Source: Hymenopus coronatus (lineage: Eukaryota; Arthropoda; Insecta; Mantodea; Hymenopodidae). From it: a stretch of DNA of 64,000 nt. Position 1 is the first letter of the stretch, and each line of letters begins with the position of its first letter. The stretch is from positions 108,838,620-108,902,619 of the forward strand of contig CM060900.1 in assembly GCA_030762935.1 (NCBI GenBank), written 5' to 3'. The notes under the pieces were generated by a model. That model worked only from the letters and a program-made list of their open reading frames with translations, had not been told where the DNA came from and searched no databases. Position numbers and translations under genes: made by a program. Of the stretch, positions 46,385-58,211 are shown piece after piece.

Positions 46385-47078
46385 AGGCGTGTAAGTTATG
46401 TTTCAAACCCAAAGCTGGTTGCTATGTGATTGAAGTTCCTTTGTTTGTATGGCCAGGAATTGATAAACTCCCGTATGAGAAAAGTATAAGTATTTTAAAA
46501 CTGAAACCAATAACAAGGAATATCTCAAAAACAGTCAACTCCACGAAGAAATGTACATACCATAAATTGCGTATTTTGACGAGCTCTACATTTTTATTAA
46601 GTAAGCTTTTGTCTATCTCTTACGGTTTACCAGTTGTTCAAAATTCCGCAAAGTTCATCCAGAATAAAGATGCCTTCAGAGGCAATTCCCAGAAAGTTCT
46701 AGATACACATTTTATTTTTATGTAAATGTCTTTCATATACGATATTTTAATAAAAATCATTAGAATGATTTTTGAGAAAATAAAAAATGTCCACATTTTT
46801 TCCATGTAAAGAGTAGTTAGGGGTGGGGGATTTTCTTGGAAACCTTTGTGTCGCATCGAAGATACTGAACTTAAATGCCAAATTTGGTATTTAACGGACT
46901 TTTCGTTTTTGAGCTATGCTGCCCACAGACACACACGGACATTTTTCTAAAAATGCTTTTTTTGTTTCTGGGGGTCTCAAAACATATATTTCCGGTGAAA
47001 TCTCGGTATCAAATTTTTGTGTGTAATACAATACCTTCTCTATTTACCGTGTACATAGTACGTATAGAGAAAGTAAGA
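46385..47078 (-). mobile_element. rpt1, near-complete, right end lost
   Basis: From TTTGTATGGCCAGGAATTG (46442) through AAACTGAAACCAATAACAAG, TCTCTTACGGTTTACCAGTT and AGTAGTTAGGGGTGGGGG. It ends with a good palindrome: ACCTTCTCTATTTACCGTGT and TACGTATAGAGAAAGTAAG at 47033-47077. Confidence 0.87.
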
Positions 47079-48204
47079 ATAAAACACCCGTTCTCATCCT
47101 ACGACAACACCATCTGAGGGCTCAAGAAAAAGTGTGCGAGTAGTACGTACATACAGCTCCAACATTGCTAGAAATGTGGAACAATGCGTATTTTGACCCT
47201 TGTAGGAGTTGCAAAATCACTCACTTGCCTCGTAAAATTGCCTTACTCATGCATCTAATGTTTTCCTGGAAGAGTCGGAGAACATCTTACAAAGCAATGC
47301 TATCCGATTCAGAAATAACAGAACTGCATACATGTAAGTGAACTGGTGTTCCGTAAACTAGTTATTCTTCAGTTCGTGTACCATCTGTGGGAACATGTAG
47401 TCGATACCTACACGTCAATTTGTCCGTAAAACGTTCATATATGACGTTCATATAAGGTTGTATAATGCGATTGTCGTGTGTTTTTATACTTTGTGCGTTG
47501 GCCATGAGGCGGGTGTGTGTGGTAAATGAATTTAGACTTTACACGTTTTTAAGTCTAGCTAGAAATCAGGCGTAGTTATGCGATTTCCTGGGGGGGGGGG
47601 GAGGGGGAGCTTGTAGGCATAAATTGGTTTTGTGGAAAAAAAATTAAGGAGGGGTTATTACTAGTTTATGTTAAGAGATAGACGAAAACGTACCACACAA
47701 AACATGTATGTGTATCTATTGTATAACACAATATTTTTTAAAATAGCTGTTTACTGCCTTACTCAGTTTTCGAGATACCCGTTGTTAATTGTTTGAATTG
47801 TTCAATACTTTTGTCGTTTTTTTCAAGCCCTGTCGATTTTCAATTGTTTCTCGCGATTGGACGCTCATTTTACGGCAAAGCCAAGGACAAGCCTGTCTTT
47901 CCGTAGTCTTGTCAAGCAAAGAAAATGTCTTTCTTCGAGGTTTTCAGCCAGTGTAGTGAATAGGCTATGTAATTTACCGCGAACAGCTGAATTATTGAAT
48001 GAAAGATAGCCCACGTACATGTAGGTGAACTCTGGGTTTTGCAGAAAGAATGAAACCTTAGCATTGAAATCACTAAATATCAGGGTGTATAGCGTACTTC
48101 ATCTCTCAATGTGAACACCTTGCTCTTCTTCCGAAATCGCGTGAAGCTTACTTTATGAAGACTAGGGAGCCAAGCGCCCAAGAAAACGTTGCCATAGTAT
48201 GCAT

Positions 48205-48205
<1 letters not shown>
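47079..48205. other. Mostly anonymous; rpt1 remnant
   Basis: Position 47675-47945 (plus) looks like a decayed rpt1 right half (GAGATAGACGAAAACGTACC, CAGTTTTCGAGATACCCG, TTTTCAATTGTTTC). A G run lies at 47591-47606. No gene was seen. Confidence 0.5.

Positions 48206-48252
<47 letters not shown>
48206..48252. repeat. (TC)n microsatellite
   Basis: About 23 perfect CT units. Confidence 0.98.
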
Positions 48253-48255
<3 letters not shown>

Positions 48256-49373
48256 CGGTAACTAAAATTAATAAATCTGTGCACAACAGTTTCTTTAAGT
48301 TTGTATACTAATCTCAAATTAAAAGTTTGGGGAGGATACAATAAACCGCAGTGTTCAAGAGGATTTCACGTTATCGTATCAAAAGTAAATGTGAATGAAA
48401 CATTGATATCTTAGTAACGATTTGACTTACCGCGTTAAAATACCGTATGTTTTATGTTCTGAATATGTGGCACAAAAGTCAAAGCAATCTGATTGAGAAC
48501 CGTATTTTTGGATTTCCACAGATACATTGCCTTAAAGTGTGATTTCTCTTATATATTGGGTAGTATTATTAGAGATTAAGGAAGATGCCGTGCTAAATTC
48601 TTAGAAAATATAGTGGTCGAACTTTAATATACATGGCACTGTTAGTAAGATAAATAGATTTTCAGAAGAAATATATATTCTCGGAATTATAAATATGTAT
48701 GTAAAGCATAAGAAGTCGACGAGCGTACCTTGTATAAACAGTACTGTTTTTGAAACAATAAACAACAGAAGATGGCTTCGAAGGCGAAAACGCCGTGCTT
48801 CTGATGTCAAAGCAATTTGATCGAACGAACTATATATCCCTATTCTGTTGAACAAACCATTAAACATAACCTACAATGAAAGCGCTCAAATCACGCTATA
48901 CGCTTTGTTAGCTGTTTACCCGCAAAGCAGTTTATTTATAAGCCGTTATCTTAGTCCGGTTGGTTAAACTACATGCTGTGCTCATTTTTCAGCAGTTTAT
49001 CACGTGGTGTAAAATTAGCTACATCTTTGAGTATCTGATTAGGCACAGCTATTCTTAAGCATATGAGCATAGTGGCAGTATTTCATTCGAGAACTAGAAT
49101 ATTTTAAGTGGACTTTGTTGGTGAATAAAGTATACAAATAGATTTTCACGTACTCAATTTGATATGTAAAAACAACAACTATAATTTGAGGAAAATTTTA
49201 CATTTTATAATTAACCTCCGAGTATTTTGAGTTGTGAAACCCAATTTATATTTTCATTTAGGTACGGGTTTAATCTGAACTGCTCTACATATTAAAGTTT
49301 TGTTGTTTGTTTTATTTAGGTACTCAAATAAAAATATATTCTAGATAGCTGTCATCTTGTACGAGCTTTATAT
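48253..49373. other. No gene recognised
   Basis: AT-rich with no supported feature. Confidence 0.45.
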
Positions 49374-49410
49374 TGTAACGAATGAGGACACAAGTTTCTG
49401 GTGAACTCAC

Positions 49411-49416
49411 TTTATT
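49411..49416 (-). promoter_or_regulatory. LTR polyadenylation signal AATAAA
   Basis: Complement TTTATT, inside GCGAATAAAGTGAG, close to the 3' end of the solo LTR. Confidence 0.65.
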
Positions 49417-49613
49417 CGCAACCTAGACACTCAGCGTAATACAAGACAGAGTTGTAACACCAAAGTTACACACTCAGCACACAGAATAACAAATTACTGA
49501 GTCAGAGCTCACGATTGATTGCCCTATGCAAAGTCTATTGTAAGCTGCACACTGCGTTCAGTTCACTGCTTTAGCGTTCGTCACTCACTTGATTTTACTG
49601 CGTATCGGTCCCT

Positions 49614-49621
49614 CTTTTATA
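49614..49621 (-). promoter_or_regulatory. LTR TATA box
   Basis: Minus strand TATAAAAG, within GGGACTATAAAAGAGGGACC. It is the presumed U3 promoter of the solo LTR. Confidence 0.65.
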
Positions 49622-49891
49622 GTCCCGTATCCGTGCTCCGAAAGTTCCAGTCATAGAAATTATGGGAAATCACGCTTCAGAAAGTTGCAGATATAGATTT
49701 CTCCCGAAATGTAGATTAAGAGCCTTCGGGATTGTTTTGCAGGGAAGCACACAAATGCCTTTGTTTGCCCGGCTATTGTTAGAGCAGGTAAGGCAGCAGT
49801 CTCTTCGACCCGGGCCGCCGTCAGACTATATATGCACCATTTTTATGAAATATAAATCCTGGGCATTTTGTAGCAGTTATGCATTTTAACA

Positions 49892-51125
49892 AATATTTTG
49901 GTGGCTCAGAGAACATTTTAGTAACACAGTAAATCAGTATACTAGTCTTATTCAAGCACTAATATGTTTAGTTTAAAACAATAACAACTTTAAGCTCTTA
50001 ATTTAACTCAAGTTTGCGATTTCTTTTCGTAACTGACAATGTCCCTTCAAGAGTCAACAGAGATCGTGAATGAAAGGGTTGGAGTGATGTTGAAAAAGAG
50101 CCCGGGGTTCAATGAGTAAAAGTTACCTAGTGAGGATACGCCTCAACTCAACCCAACCGAGATTTCAACTCAGGCCCTCCACCATCCCCATACTACGAAG
50201 GTGGGTGGGTAAGTTTGAGATGTCTGTGGTTCAGAATTTCGTTTCTGGAATAAAGCATGTAAAATGGTGTAAAAATACTTAACATATCAAAATAAGCTAC
50301 CCAAAATGGAGTGGAAAAGGAATTTGTGTGTGTGTGTGTGTGTGTGTGTGTTTATTTCCCATAAAGTATTGCTATATTTATTTCTTTGCATTCTCTTGGT
50401 GCTCCAACTTCCCTGTTTGTTCCTATATTTGCATGGTTTCAATTACAGTAGCTTCGCCTGCTGTAAATTTCCGTGGCATTTTCTTCATTAAACTTTCGAG
50501 CTAGTAAGTTGTTCTTGTCTCGCCAAGGAGCAGTAGTTTGCGTCCATAAACGCTAAGCAAGGATACAAAAAGATGATATAGTGGCATTGTCACCCATGAT
50601 ATTTAGCATCATGAGACTTAAGGCACACGGTCTTAAAATATTATGTGGCTGAACAATCAAAATATTTACGAGTAGAAGGTGGCGGGGATTTTAATAAGCT
50701 GATCTCCCTAATGTTTGATGTGTGAATATACTACCTTTCTTCGCACAGAGGTTTCTGGATTCTATGTAGAGCAAACCGTGATTCTGAACCTACATTCGTC
50801 CGGATTCGTCTCCAAACTCGGATTCTTAGGTTCTGACCTATTGTATTTCTGACTTCTTGCTCTTCAAATTCAAGTTTATTTTAATGTTTTAGGTACCAAC
50901 GATTGACATACTTCAACTTATTTGGCCTAAATTTGCTAATTTAACGTTAAGATCTAAGAAGAACAATTTTTCATTATAAAGCCTAAAATGCGTAAATCGG
51001 TTATTTAGGCAAAACTGTTAAAACTGTTCTGGCCCCCATATTGACCCCGAATGTCCTTCCTCTGAAGGATCCTAATTTGTCAGTTCTATTGCCCATCACG
51101 TGTTCTAAATACTATTTTACACTCC
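49892..51125. other. No gene recognised
   Basis: Position 50120-50215 holds a box-B-like sequence on the minus strand (GAGTTGAAATCTC), possibly a SINE remnant. The rest is anonymous apart from a microsatellite. Confidence 0.4.
50324..50351. repeat. (GT)n microsatellite
   Basis: About 14 GT units. Confidence 0.97.
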
Positions 51126-51332
51126 TAGAAATCGCTTTCCGGGTTCGATTCCCGGCTTGGGCAGTGAATTTTTCTTAAACCAGAATCATCCTCTATCCTC
51201 CACAGAGTCTGGAACTGTGTATGCTAGAGTGAATGTGCGTGTGTTTGAAAGTAGAAATTATCCTTCAGACATAGAGTTGTTTAAGTCAAAGTCTCCGTCC
51301 GATAAGACCATTGAATTTAAAGGACCTATGTG
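51126..51332 (+). mobile_element. SINE type B, 5'-truncated
   Basis: Begins at the T arm: CCGGGTTCGATTCCCGGC at 51140. It continues with GTGAATTTTTCTTAAACCAG, CACAGAGTCTGGAACTGTG, GTGAATGTGCGTGTGTTTGA and CAGACATAGAGTTGTTTAAG. A sister copy lies at 57161. Confidence 0.85.
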
Positions 51333-53416
51333 CTTCTGTTCAGGCCTCTGCGTTCATATTGCATGAGTTTCTGAAATTGGGCTACACTCTTCTTAAGGCT
51401 CTAATGACCTCAACAGAATAGAAAGGATCCTTTCAGTATAAAGTAGAGAGAGGATGGTGTCGCTGTTGATCATCTTTCATCACAAGGGACCAACCTACGC
51501 CCACTGCCAGAAGCAGCTGTTTTTGCTGCAGACTGACACCTGCTCCCCATTCCTGCTGAGTGAGTTGGGTTGTGTATCCCAGACAGGCAGACAGACTGGT
51601 TTCCATCAACAGCATTCACAAATGTTTGTTTCAGCTGCAAGCTGGAATACACAACATAAACCAGCACTGGGTTTTCGGCTCTTCTATTCGCTGCTCTTCT
51701 ATTCGCTGTCCTTGAATTGCCCCACCGCCCTCTCCTACAGGCCGGGTCGCCACTTACACAGCCGCGTGTTTTTCTTTTCTTTCTTTCTGTCTTGTTTATA
51801 TAAGTAAGTGGATGTTTTAAAATCTTTCCATTTTTTGCTGCTACAGCTTTCCTTCCATAACTGATATTGAAGTCATTATTCTGTCTTTCACAGACACGTC
51901 GATCTTAACCTATAAAGCTGTTAGATGTGGACCCACAAGCTTTTCACACTTCATGTAGGAACAAAATGTTGTAATTGTTATTTTGAACCCTTCCAAGAAT
52001 GGAATAGTCCAATTGCATATAATATAGATCCTAAATAACAGCTTTACATTAACGCATCCGTTGGAGTTGTTTTATGATCAAATTCAAATTCAAAAGTAAC
52101 CCTCTGATCGTAGAAAATACATTGCGTTACAGATAGCAGCTACAAACAAGAGCGTGGATGAAGCGAGATGCTGCAAAATTTAGAAACGGTTCAAAAGTTA
52201 TTCAGCTTGAACGAAGGGATAAATATTGTATACAAATAGATGATGGTTATTTGGACTTGCAGATCCCATTGGGGTTTTGTTGAAAGCGCACATCTAGAAC
52301 GATAGTACTACAGTATTTTCACTATATGTATGTAGAAGTGTACCAAAAATGCAAAGTTGTCCACCTTAGCAGTATGAATGTATCTAAGAGAGCTCAGATG
52401 TTTCAGTTTTCCACAGAAACTAGACGCTTTAGTGGCGCTCGTAAAGCTTGGTATTTAATTTCACGGCTGTTCTCAAGAGGCATGGTGTAAAGTTAATAAT
52501 ACTTATTTCTGGACGCATTGCAGTTTACGTTCCTTATACTTCAACTGGAATGTTCCCTGGCTCTGGACGCATGGCTGTAATCCCTCGTCGGGAGAACTGG
52601 GGTAGGAGAAAAGATAAAGGGTATGAAGCTTTTTTCAAATTGTGTCCGATAAAGCTTCCAAAATTCTTCTAATATGTACCTTACTTTAACATATTTATGC
52701 GCATGATAAACCCAAAATTTACTTTTCAATAAATAACTGAAGTTAACTTTAATGGCTTGCTCCAAACAAAACAAACGAATGTTTTGTTTTTCTTTAATGT
52801 CTTTTTACATATGAATGAAAACCGTCAACTTTGAAAATTATGTTAAGGCTATATGGGATTTTTGTCGTCTGAGCCACCCACACCAAAGGGAGATTTTATG
52901 GTGGAGTGCGAAGTGGAAAATTCGAGATACTTGCTAAATGGCTTTTGTGAAACAAATGTTTATTAAACTAACACGTCTAAAGTTTGTATTATTTCTGTTT
53001 CGAAAGTATTAAGATTTAAGCAGTTACACCATAGTTTTTTTATTCTTATCTATATTGGAGTAAGGTTTGCTACATTTCATTGTTTCGTATCACGGGAGCC
53101 TGAGAGATTCGGAACGCCTATAGAGCTTAAGCTTATTGCCTAATCATGCTGCGGGTTCGTACTGGCTTTAGGGTATAGCTAAAAATTATGAAGAAAGCAA
53201 ATCAACCAAGTAAACTATTGAGTTGTGCAACATTATAAAGTAAGGCTTACAAAAATCTTCTCCCTAAGCTCATATCTTTACTAGAAATTAAAGTGCAATG
53301 ATATAAATTTAAATGCAATTATTGTTTACGCAACCTCAACAGGTCAGCTGCAAAAATCAAAAGACTGGAAGAAAGACGGACCTCAACTAAAAGGGTACAA
53401 CGAAAACATAGTTTTA
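51333..53416. other. No gene recognised
   Basis: Position 51450-51780 is GC-richer with overlapping frames on both strands and a short tandem copy of CTCTTCTATTCGCTG at 51679. Position 52448-52672 has a 74-codon frame. Neither shows splice sites or a known family. Confidence 0.4.
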
Positions 53417-53556
53417 GGCCGCGCCGTGGCCGAGTGGTTAGACCACTCGCCTCATCTAAGCGGCTTGGGTTCGATCCAAAGCGACCGCATGTGGGATTTG
53501 TGGTGGACAAAGCAACACAGGGCCGGTTTCCTCCGCCATCACATTACCCCGGCGAA
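53417..53556 (+). mobile_element. SINE type A, 3'-truncated
   Basis: The best-preserved head in the window: GGCCGCGCCGTGGCCGAGTG, GTTAGACCACTCGCC, then GGGTTCGATCCAAAGCGACC. It ends near CCATCACATTACCCCGG, so the last about 80 bp of the element are missing. Confidence 0.9.
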
Positions 53557-55007
53557 TTTATAGAATTTGTTTTTATGGATTCGCAACTGTCAACGTACCT
53601 GTGTACTCGTTTCCACAATAACGCAAGTTATTGATTCTTTTAGCACGTCTGGTGTTATAAGTTGTTGTTAATTGATAAAGTGGTTATCTTTAGTTATTTA
53701 AGTGAAAGCTCAATTTCCCAAATCTGCTTCTCTAAAGGACTTTTTCCTAAAATATAAAATGTTTTAAGTTTATCAGAAACTCAACTCTGCAAACAGCTCT
53801 TATGAAACAAATTATTGCATACCCTGGACTCTTAATTAAAACGAGGGTAAGATTTTAAAAAAAGAATGCAGTTTGAAATGAGACACATAGTTGCCCCAAA
53901 GTAAGATTGTAATACCAATATTCCACTTAGTAAAACGTATCTTGCTGGCATGGGTTTCATGAATTCTTCTTGTTCTTTGTGCACGTATCCCTTTTTATAT
54001 GTCAGTAAACAAACAGTAACAAATAGTGCGGTTTCCACTGCCCATATCTTTGTGTCGTGAAATCTTTCAACTAGCTATGAATGTTGTATAATCGAATTCA
54101 AGAGTTCTACAGGCTATACGAGTGCTACAGTATATAGATTTGATACATGTGCTTAAGCCTATACTTTCTACGTGTAGAAAGAGTGATACAGTATTGCTTC
54201 AAAAACAATTCTCGTAATTTTCCTTTGATGTTCAGTTCTTCAAAAATGGGAACAAATATAATTTTAGTTAAGTATGTAAGTTTATTTTATCATAATTCTT
54301 ATTTATACTTTTTTACCGTTATAAGCGACATAAATTATTTTATAACTTTCTGTACGCTAATTTTTACAAATTAAATAAATCTCCGTTTTAGCTAATTGTT
54401 TTTGTAATATGCCATTTTTTAAAAACACATCTTAGGGTCATTTATACGTTATACATTATTTTCATTTTTAGATCATCAAAATCTGAGCCCTGTTAACTAT
54501 TATCCTAGATCAGACGTCACCAACACGCATCATTTTGTAGCGGGTCAAATACCTAGGCTTGCTCCGAGCCTGAAGTGGGTGAACGCGTGACAAGATATTT
54601 TCTCTCTCTGTTTTGTATACTGGTCATGTATCAGTTTATGATGTCCAACACGCAAGACATCGACTCCTACGTTTATGCCTGCCTAAGAGGAGTCTTTCTA
54701 AGTTGTAGACAGGGGTGCACTCAGAATATTAAATTATCAGCGTCATTATGCAACCCATGGAAGTGACTATGGCAGTTACCAAGGAGAAGAATTTTCTCTC
54801 TAAATTGTGTTCGATCCCAATTGATTATAAAGATGCCTGTTCGTATTCACTGCTTTAAATTACACGTTAAAACTCATATTGTTGGCGATACACAAGGTAT
54901 TATCCAAGCTAAGGAGCTCTGGTGTTATATTATGTTAATACTATAGTTGGCACTATTGTTTTGCAATTGTTTATGTTACGACTACCATAATACTTCTAGC
55001 AGGACTC
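53557..55007. other. No gene recognised
   Basis: AT-rich with no supported feature. Confidence 0.45.
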
Positions 55008-55275
55008 AGAAGAGGTACAAACCATATGCCGCTTCTTTGTAAGAGTCCATAAACGCAAATTCTCATTTCATGCCGCTTCATTGTTAGAGATTATAAATGC
55101 GGACGTGTTTTGTTGCACTGAGATGGGATCTGCAGTCAAAACAAACCTCAGAAATTTGTATGGCAGCTTTTATTACTTCATTCCAGTGGCATATCTTTTT
55201 AACAGTTTCTAAATTTTGCAGAAACTGTGCCAAAAGCAGTGGAAATATCTCACTACGAGTAGGCTCATATTTGAG
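55008..55275 (+). repeat. Dispersed repeat rptF, copy 2
   Basis: ATGCCGCTTCTTTGTAAGAG (and a second ATGCCGCTTCATTGTTAGAG at 55071), CTGCAGTCAAAACAAAC, GTGGCATATCTTTTTAACAG and TTTGCAGAAACTGTGCC match 13500-13745 in order. The opening motif is duplicated here. Confidence 0.7.
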
Positions 55276-55599
55276 GTATAAATACATGCTAGAGCAATTC
55301 TCTTACCGATCATGAACCTACAATAGACATTCAAGTGTGAAATGTGGACACGTATTCCAAACGCAAAATGTTGCACATTACCACAGCACTAAAGGAATTA
55401 TGTTTTTGCTTTTCGCGCAGTTGGTCGCGCAGTGCACATTAGGCGATTCGCTGGAGCATCGAGCAAACTTGCGATCTTTGCTTTACTCAAGCGGTAACCA
55501 GTTGGTGACCTCTGTTCTAGACAATGATAGTTAAAATGCCACTTGTCATTATTTCCAGAAATAGGAAACCCTTGTAGACTAATATTATAGCTTTCACGA

Positions 55600-55840
55600 G
55601 TCAGAAGGGAAAATCTGGGAGTAAAACAGCAGTTAGTGCTGGGTTCAATCCCAGTTGCAGCACCTTTATGTATACAACGACTGACAGGGATTTGTATAGG
55701 CACCCAGGCGTGCACTAAAGTTTCTAGTTGAGCACCTGCTTCCATGCCTCGTGGAATCTGGTTTAGACATTGTTATGGGGTAATCCTACCTCCCCAGCAA
55801 GACACTGTTGCCATGTCAACACACACACCCCCACCATCCC
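55600..55840 (+). mobile_element. tRNA-like SINE (single copy seen)
   Basis: Box B GTGCTGGGTTCAATCCCAGT at 55637. The body runs through GACAGGGATTTGTATAGGCA and CATGCCTCGTGGAATCTGG. It matches no other type here. Confidence 0.55.
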
Positions 55841-56092
55841 CCTCAACGTGGTTGCCCGCATTGATCGCTCGAAAATAAGGGAAGGCAAACTTTAAAGTAG
55901 AGCTCGTGTTTGGAGCCCGGATATATTGGGTTACACTTCCTCTTGGTGTAAAACAGAACGCCATGTAATTTCACAAGACGGTTCTCAAGTCACATTAGCT
56001 GAAGCAGTATTACGTGTTACTAAACAATATACCAAAAACCGTTATCCCAACTCGGCACAGTCAACGCTTCTTTCTTTTGTTTGTTGTTTCGT

Positions 56093-56395
56093 TTTATACC
56101 GCCTTTACATTTAAGATCGTATCGGCGGCATTTGTCTTTGTAATAATTTCCTATTGACAATGTTGTTCGTTCGTTATTTGTCTTGTTAATATTTGGGGGT
56201 TTTACTTTGGATTTTCTTTATAAAATTAATTAAATGCACACACATATTTGCACTCATACTTCAACGCTGTAGCAACAATGGGAATAATTCTGGCAAAAGA
56301 AAACCTCCCTTGCTCCAGCCGGAAATCGAACCTTATATCTCTACGTTTATAAGCCAGCATGCCAATCACCAGACCACAGGGCAGCTTAATGCTTT
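56093..56395 (-). mobile_element. SINE type C
   Basis: Plus-strand view: TTTATACCGCCTTTACATTT, AGATCGTATCGGCGGCATTT, then ACACACATATTTGCACTCAT and CCAGCCGGAAATCGAACC (complement of box B), ending at ACCAGACCACAGGGCAGC. Confidence 0.8.
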
Positions 56396-57146
56396 GTTAA
56401 TGAGGTTTTGATTTATAATCGCGTATTTCCTTTTCACTGATATTTTGCTGCAGAAGACAACCAACATTACGCAAAAGCCTTGATAGTTTACGAGAGTACG
56501 CCAATTTAATAGGACGAAAAAAGTTACATGCTATGTTGTAGAATACGTAATACTTAATCTAAAATACATTATGTTCGTATCAATTATAGAAGCGGTAGTC
56601 ACGGCTTGAATAAAAACCAATTTTACATAGTCCACTCCGTATTTAAAGTAGGGAAATTTTGCATGCCATCCAAAATCTCAATGTTGAAATTTCACCGGAA
56701 ATACAAGTTTTAACAATTATAAAAAATATTTTCGTTGATTAGTTCTTGCAAATTTTCTTTCCTAAGGTATATATCTTGAGTTTACTAATTAATTTTAAAC
56801 ATCTTATGCATAATCATAATAATAGATAAACTATATTTGTTATTGTCCCCTTTAGACAACACATTGGCGAAAATTAAACAAAATCCTTTGAAGTTGTTTA
56901 TCTACTTGTAATTGTGTGTAAAATCTTTTACTTCATTGCTTTTTTATGCATCGTTGAAATGTGGAACTGGTGTACGGAACCTAAGTTTTCAAAGGGCCCC
57001 TCAAACTAGGACAAGTGATTATTTAGAAATTTTAAAATGTTTTTCTCGCTTATTATTCTTCCAATGTTTTCGGAGCTTCAAAATGTGTCACACGATGCAA
57101 TTTTTGCCAAGTCTCGTAGAAAAATGTACGTTACATAGTCTCAAAC
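56396..57146. other. No gene; small rpt1 remnant
   Basis: Position 56627-56722 (TTGAAATTTCACCGGAAATA preceded by a degraded left end) is an rpt1 scrap in plus orientation. The rest is anonymous. Confidence 0.5.
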
Positions 57147-57415
57147 AATAGTCCTTAATACCCGGGCGTCCCGGGTTCGATTCCCGGCTGGGGGGAATTT
57201 TTCTCTAGCCAGAATTATTCGCTATCCCCCAGAGTCTGGAAGTTTGTATGTGAGTGTGAATGTGCGCGTGTTTGAGTAAAACAAAATGATTTATACCAAC
57301 GTAAAATAACCTACAGACAACGAGTTGTTTCAAGTGGAAAGCCCCCGATATGACCTTAGATGTTAAAGGGGGCTATATAAATGAAACAATAAAATAAAAA
57401 AAATAGTCCTTAATA
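57147..57415 (+). mobile_element. SINE type B with perfect target duplication
   Basis: The element at 57161-57401 starts CCCGGGCGTCCCGGGTTCG, so the head keeps only the T arm. The body is that of type B: AGAGTCTGGAAGTTTGTATG, GTGAATGTGCGCGTGTTTGA and CAACGAGTTGTTTCAAG, ending with an A-rich tail (AATAAAATAAAAAA). The 14-mer AATAGTCCTTAATA flanks it exactly (57147-57160 and 57402-57415), so it is a young, 5'-truncated insertion. Confidence 0.95.
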
Positions 57416-57668
57416 GTTAGTTGCGATATAAGTATTAATAATAAGTGTTTATTATTCTGCGAATAGAAATGTTTACGAAATAAGGCTGTAGGCCTAGAGT
57501 AGCAATCCAAAGAGTAAAATAAAATCACTTTTTTAGGCAGTCGTGCAATTTGTAAAATATCGAAATATACCGTAATCATTCCAGGCCTATATGCAGCTCA
57601 GAGAAATGACGCTGAGCGAAGTCAACAGATGTGTTCAGTGGGAAAGTGTTTTGTTTTTCTTTCTCTTC

Positions 57669-57692
57669 TTTTTTTTTTTTTTTTTTTTTTTT
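57669..57692. repeat. Poly(T) run
   Basis: A 24-bp T run at the 3' end of a minus-strand SINE C, so it is probably that element's A-tail region. Confidence 0.95.
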
Positions 57693-57704
57693 ATTGTTCC
57701 ATTC

Positions 57705-57966
57705 ATATACCGCCTTTAACTGCATGGTCCTATCGGCGGCATTTTCCTGTGGAACATATTCCCTAGGCATTTTGTACCGTTTATTGCCGTTGGGTTTCTA
57801 ACTTTATTCATTACATCACACACACATTCACACTTCATTCATATTTCCAGGCTAGAGAGGATAGGGAATAAGCTGGGCTAGAGAATATCCCCACCCACCC
57901 GAGAATCGAACCTGGAACCCCTTGCACAGTAGGCAGGAGCTTTACTGACTGAGCTAAGGGACCAGT
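57705..57966 (-). mobile_element. SINE type C
   Basis: The most complete type C copy: TATACCGCCTTTAACTGC, CGGCATTTTCCTGTGGAACA, CCAGGCTAGAGAGGATAGGG and CCGAGAATCGAACCTGG (complement of box B). TACTGACTGAGCTAAGGGAC is the complement of box A. Confidence 0.88.
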
Positions 57967-57980
57967 CGAGAATGTTTTGT

Positions 57981-58211
57981 GAATTCGGTAGCAGTGATTA
58001 TCGTACACCAATTAACGATAAGATTATGCACTATAACACATTGCCTTCTGGATAGTTTTAGTAGCATTTGTTACCCTTTGTGTAGAGTTGCGTCCTGTTC
58101 TTAGAATTCGGTAGCAGTGATTATCTTACACCAATTAACGGTAAGATTATGCACTATAACATATTGCCTTCTGTTACCCTTTGTGTAGAGTTGCGTCCTG
58201 TTCTTAGAATT
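57981..58211. repeat. Tandem duplication, 123 + 103 bp
   Basis: GAATTCGGTAGCAGTGATTA starts at 57981 and 58104, and GAATTC recurs at 58207. The second unit lacks 20 bases found in the first (GGATAGTTTTAGTAGCATTT) and otherwise differs by only a few bases. Confidence 0.93.

Larger units (their letters stand above)
49374..49891 (-). mobile_element. Solo LTR, Ty3-type retrotransposon
   Basis: Read on the minus strand this 518-bp unit starts TGTTAAAATGC and ends ATTCGTTACA, the TG...CA form of LTRs. It contains a perfect TATA box (TATAAAAG) about two fifths to half way along and an AATAAA signal about 40 bp before the end, in the order expected of U3-R-U5. Flanking pentamers TATAT (49369-49373) and AATAT (49892-49896) could be a target duplication with one change. 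No internal gag-pol sequence or second LTR lies next to it, so it is a solo LTR. The Ty3 assignment rests on length, ends and duplication size. A 75-codon plus-strand frame inside it is incidental. Confidence 0.75.

Noticed and set aside
49662..49889. 75-codon plus-strand frame starting with ATG
   Set aside because: It is antisense inside the solo LTR and spans its U3 region.
51454..51807. 117-codon frame in GC-richer sequence as an exon
   Set aside because: Frames are open on both strands, a 15-bp tandem repeat lies inside, and no splice sites fit. The peptide resembles nothing I know.
52448..52672. 74-codon frame with a repeated SGR motif
   Set aside because: Too short, with no splice or start context. 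The repeat is probably fortuitous.
53417..53490. True tRNA-Ser/Leu gene
   Set aside because: The head is tRNA-like but is followed by the type A SINE body, and the same head occurs five more times with that body.
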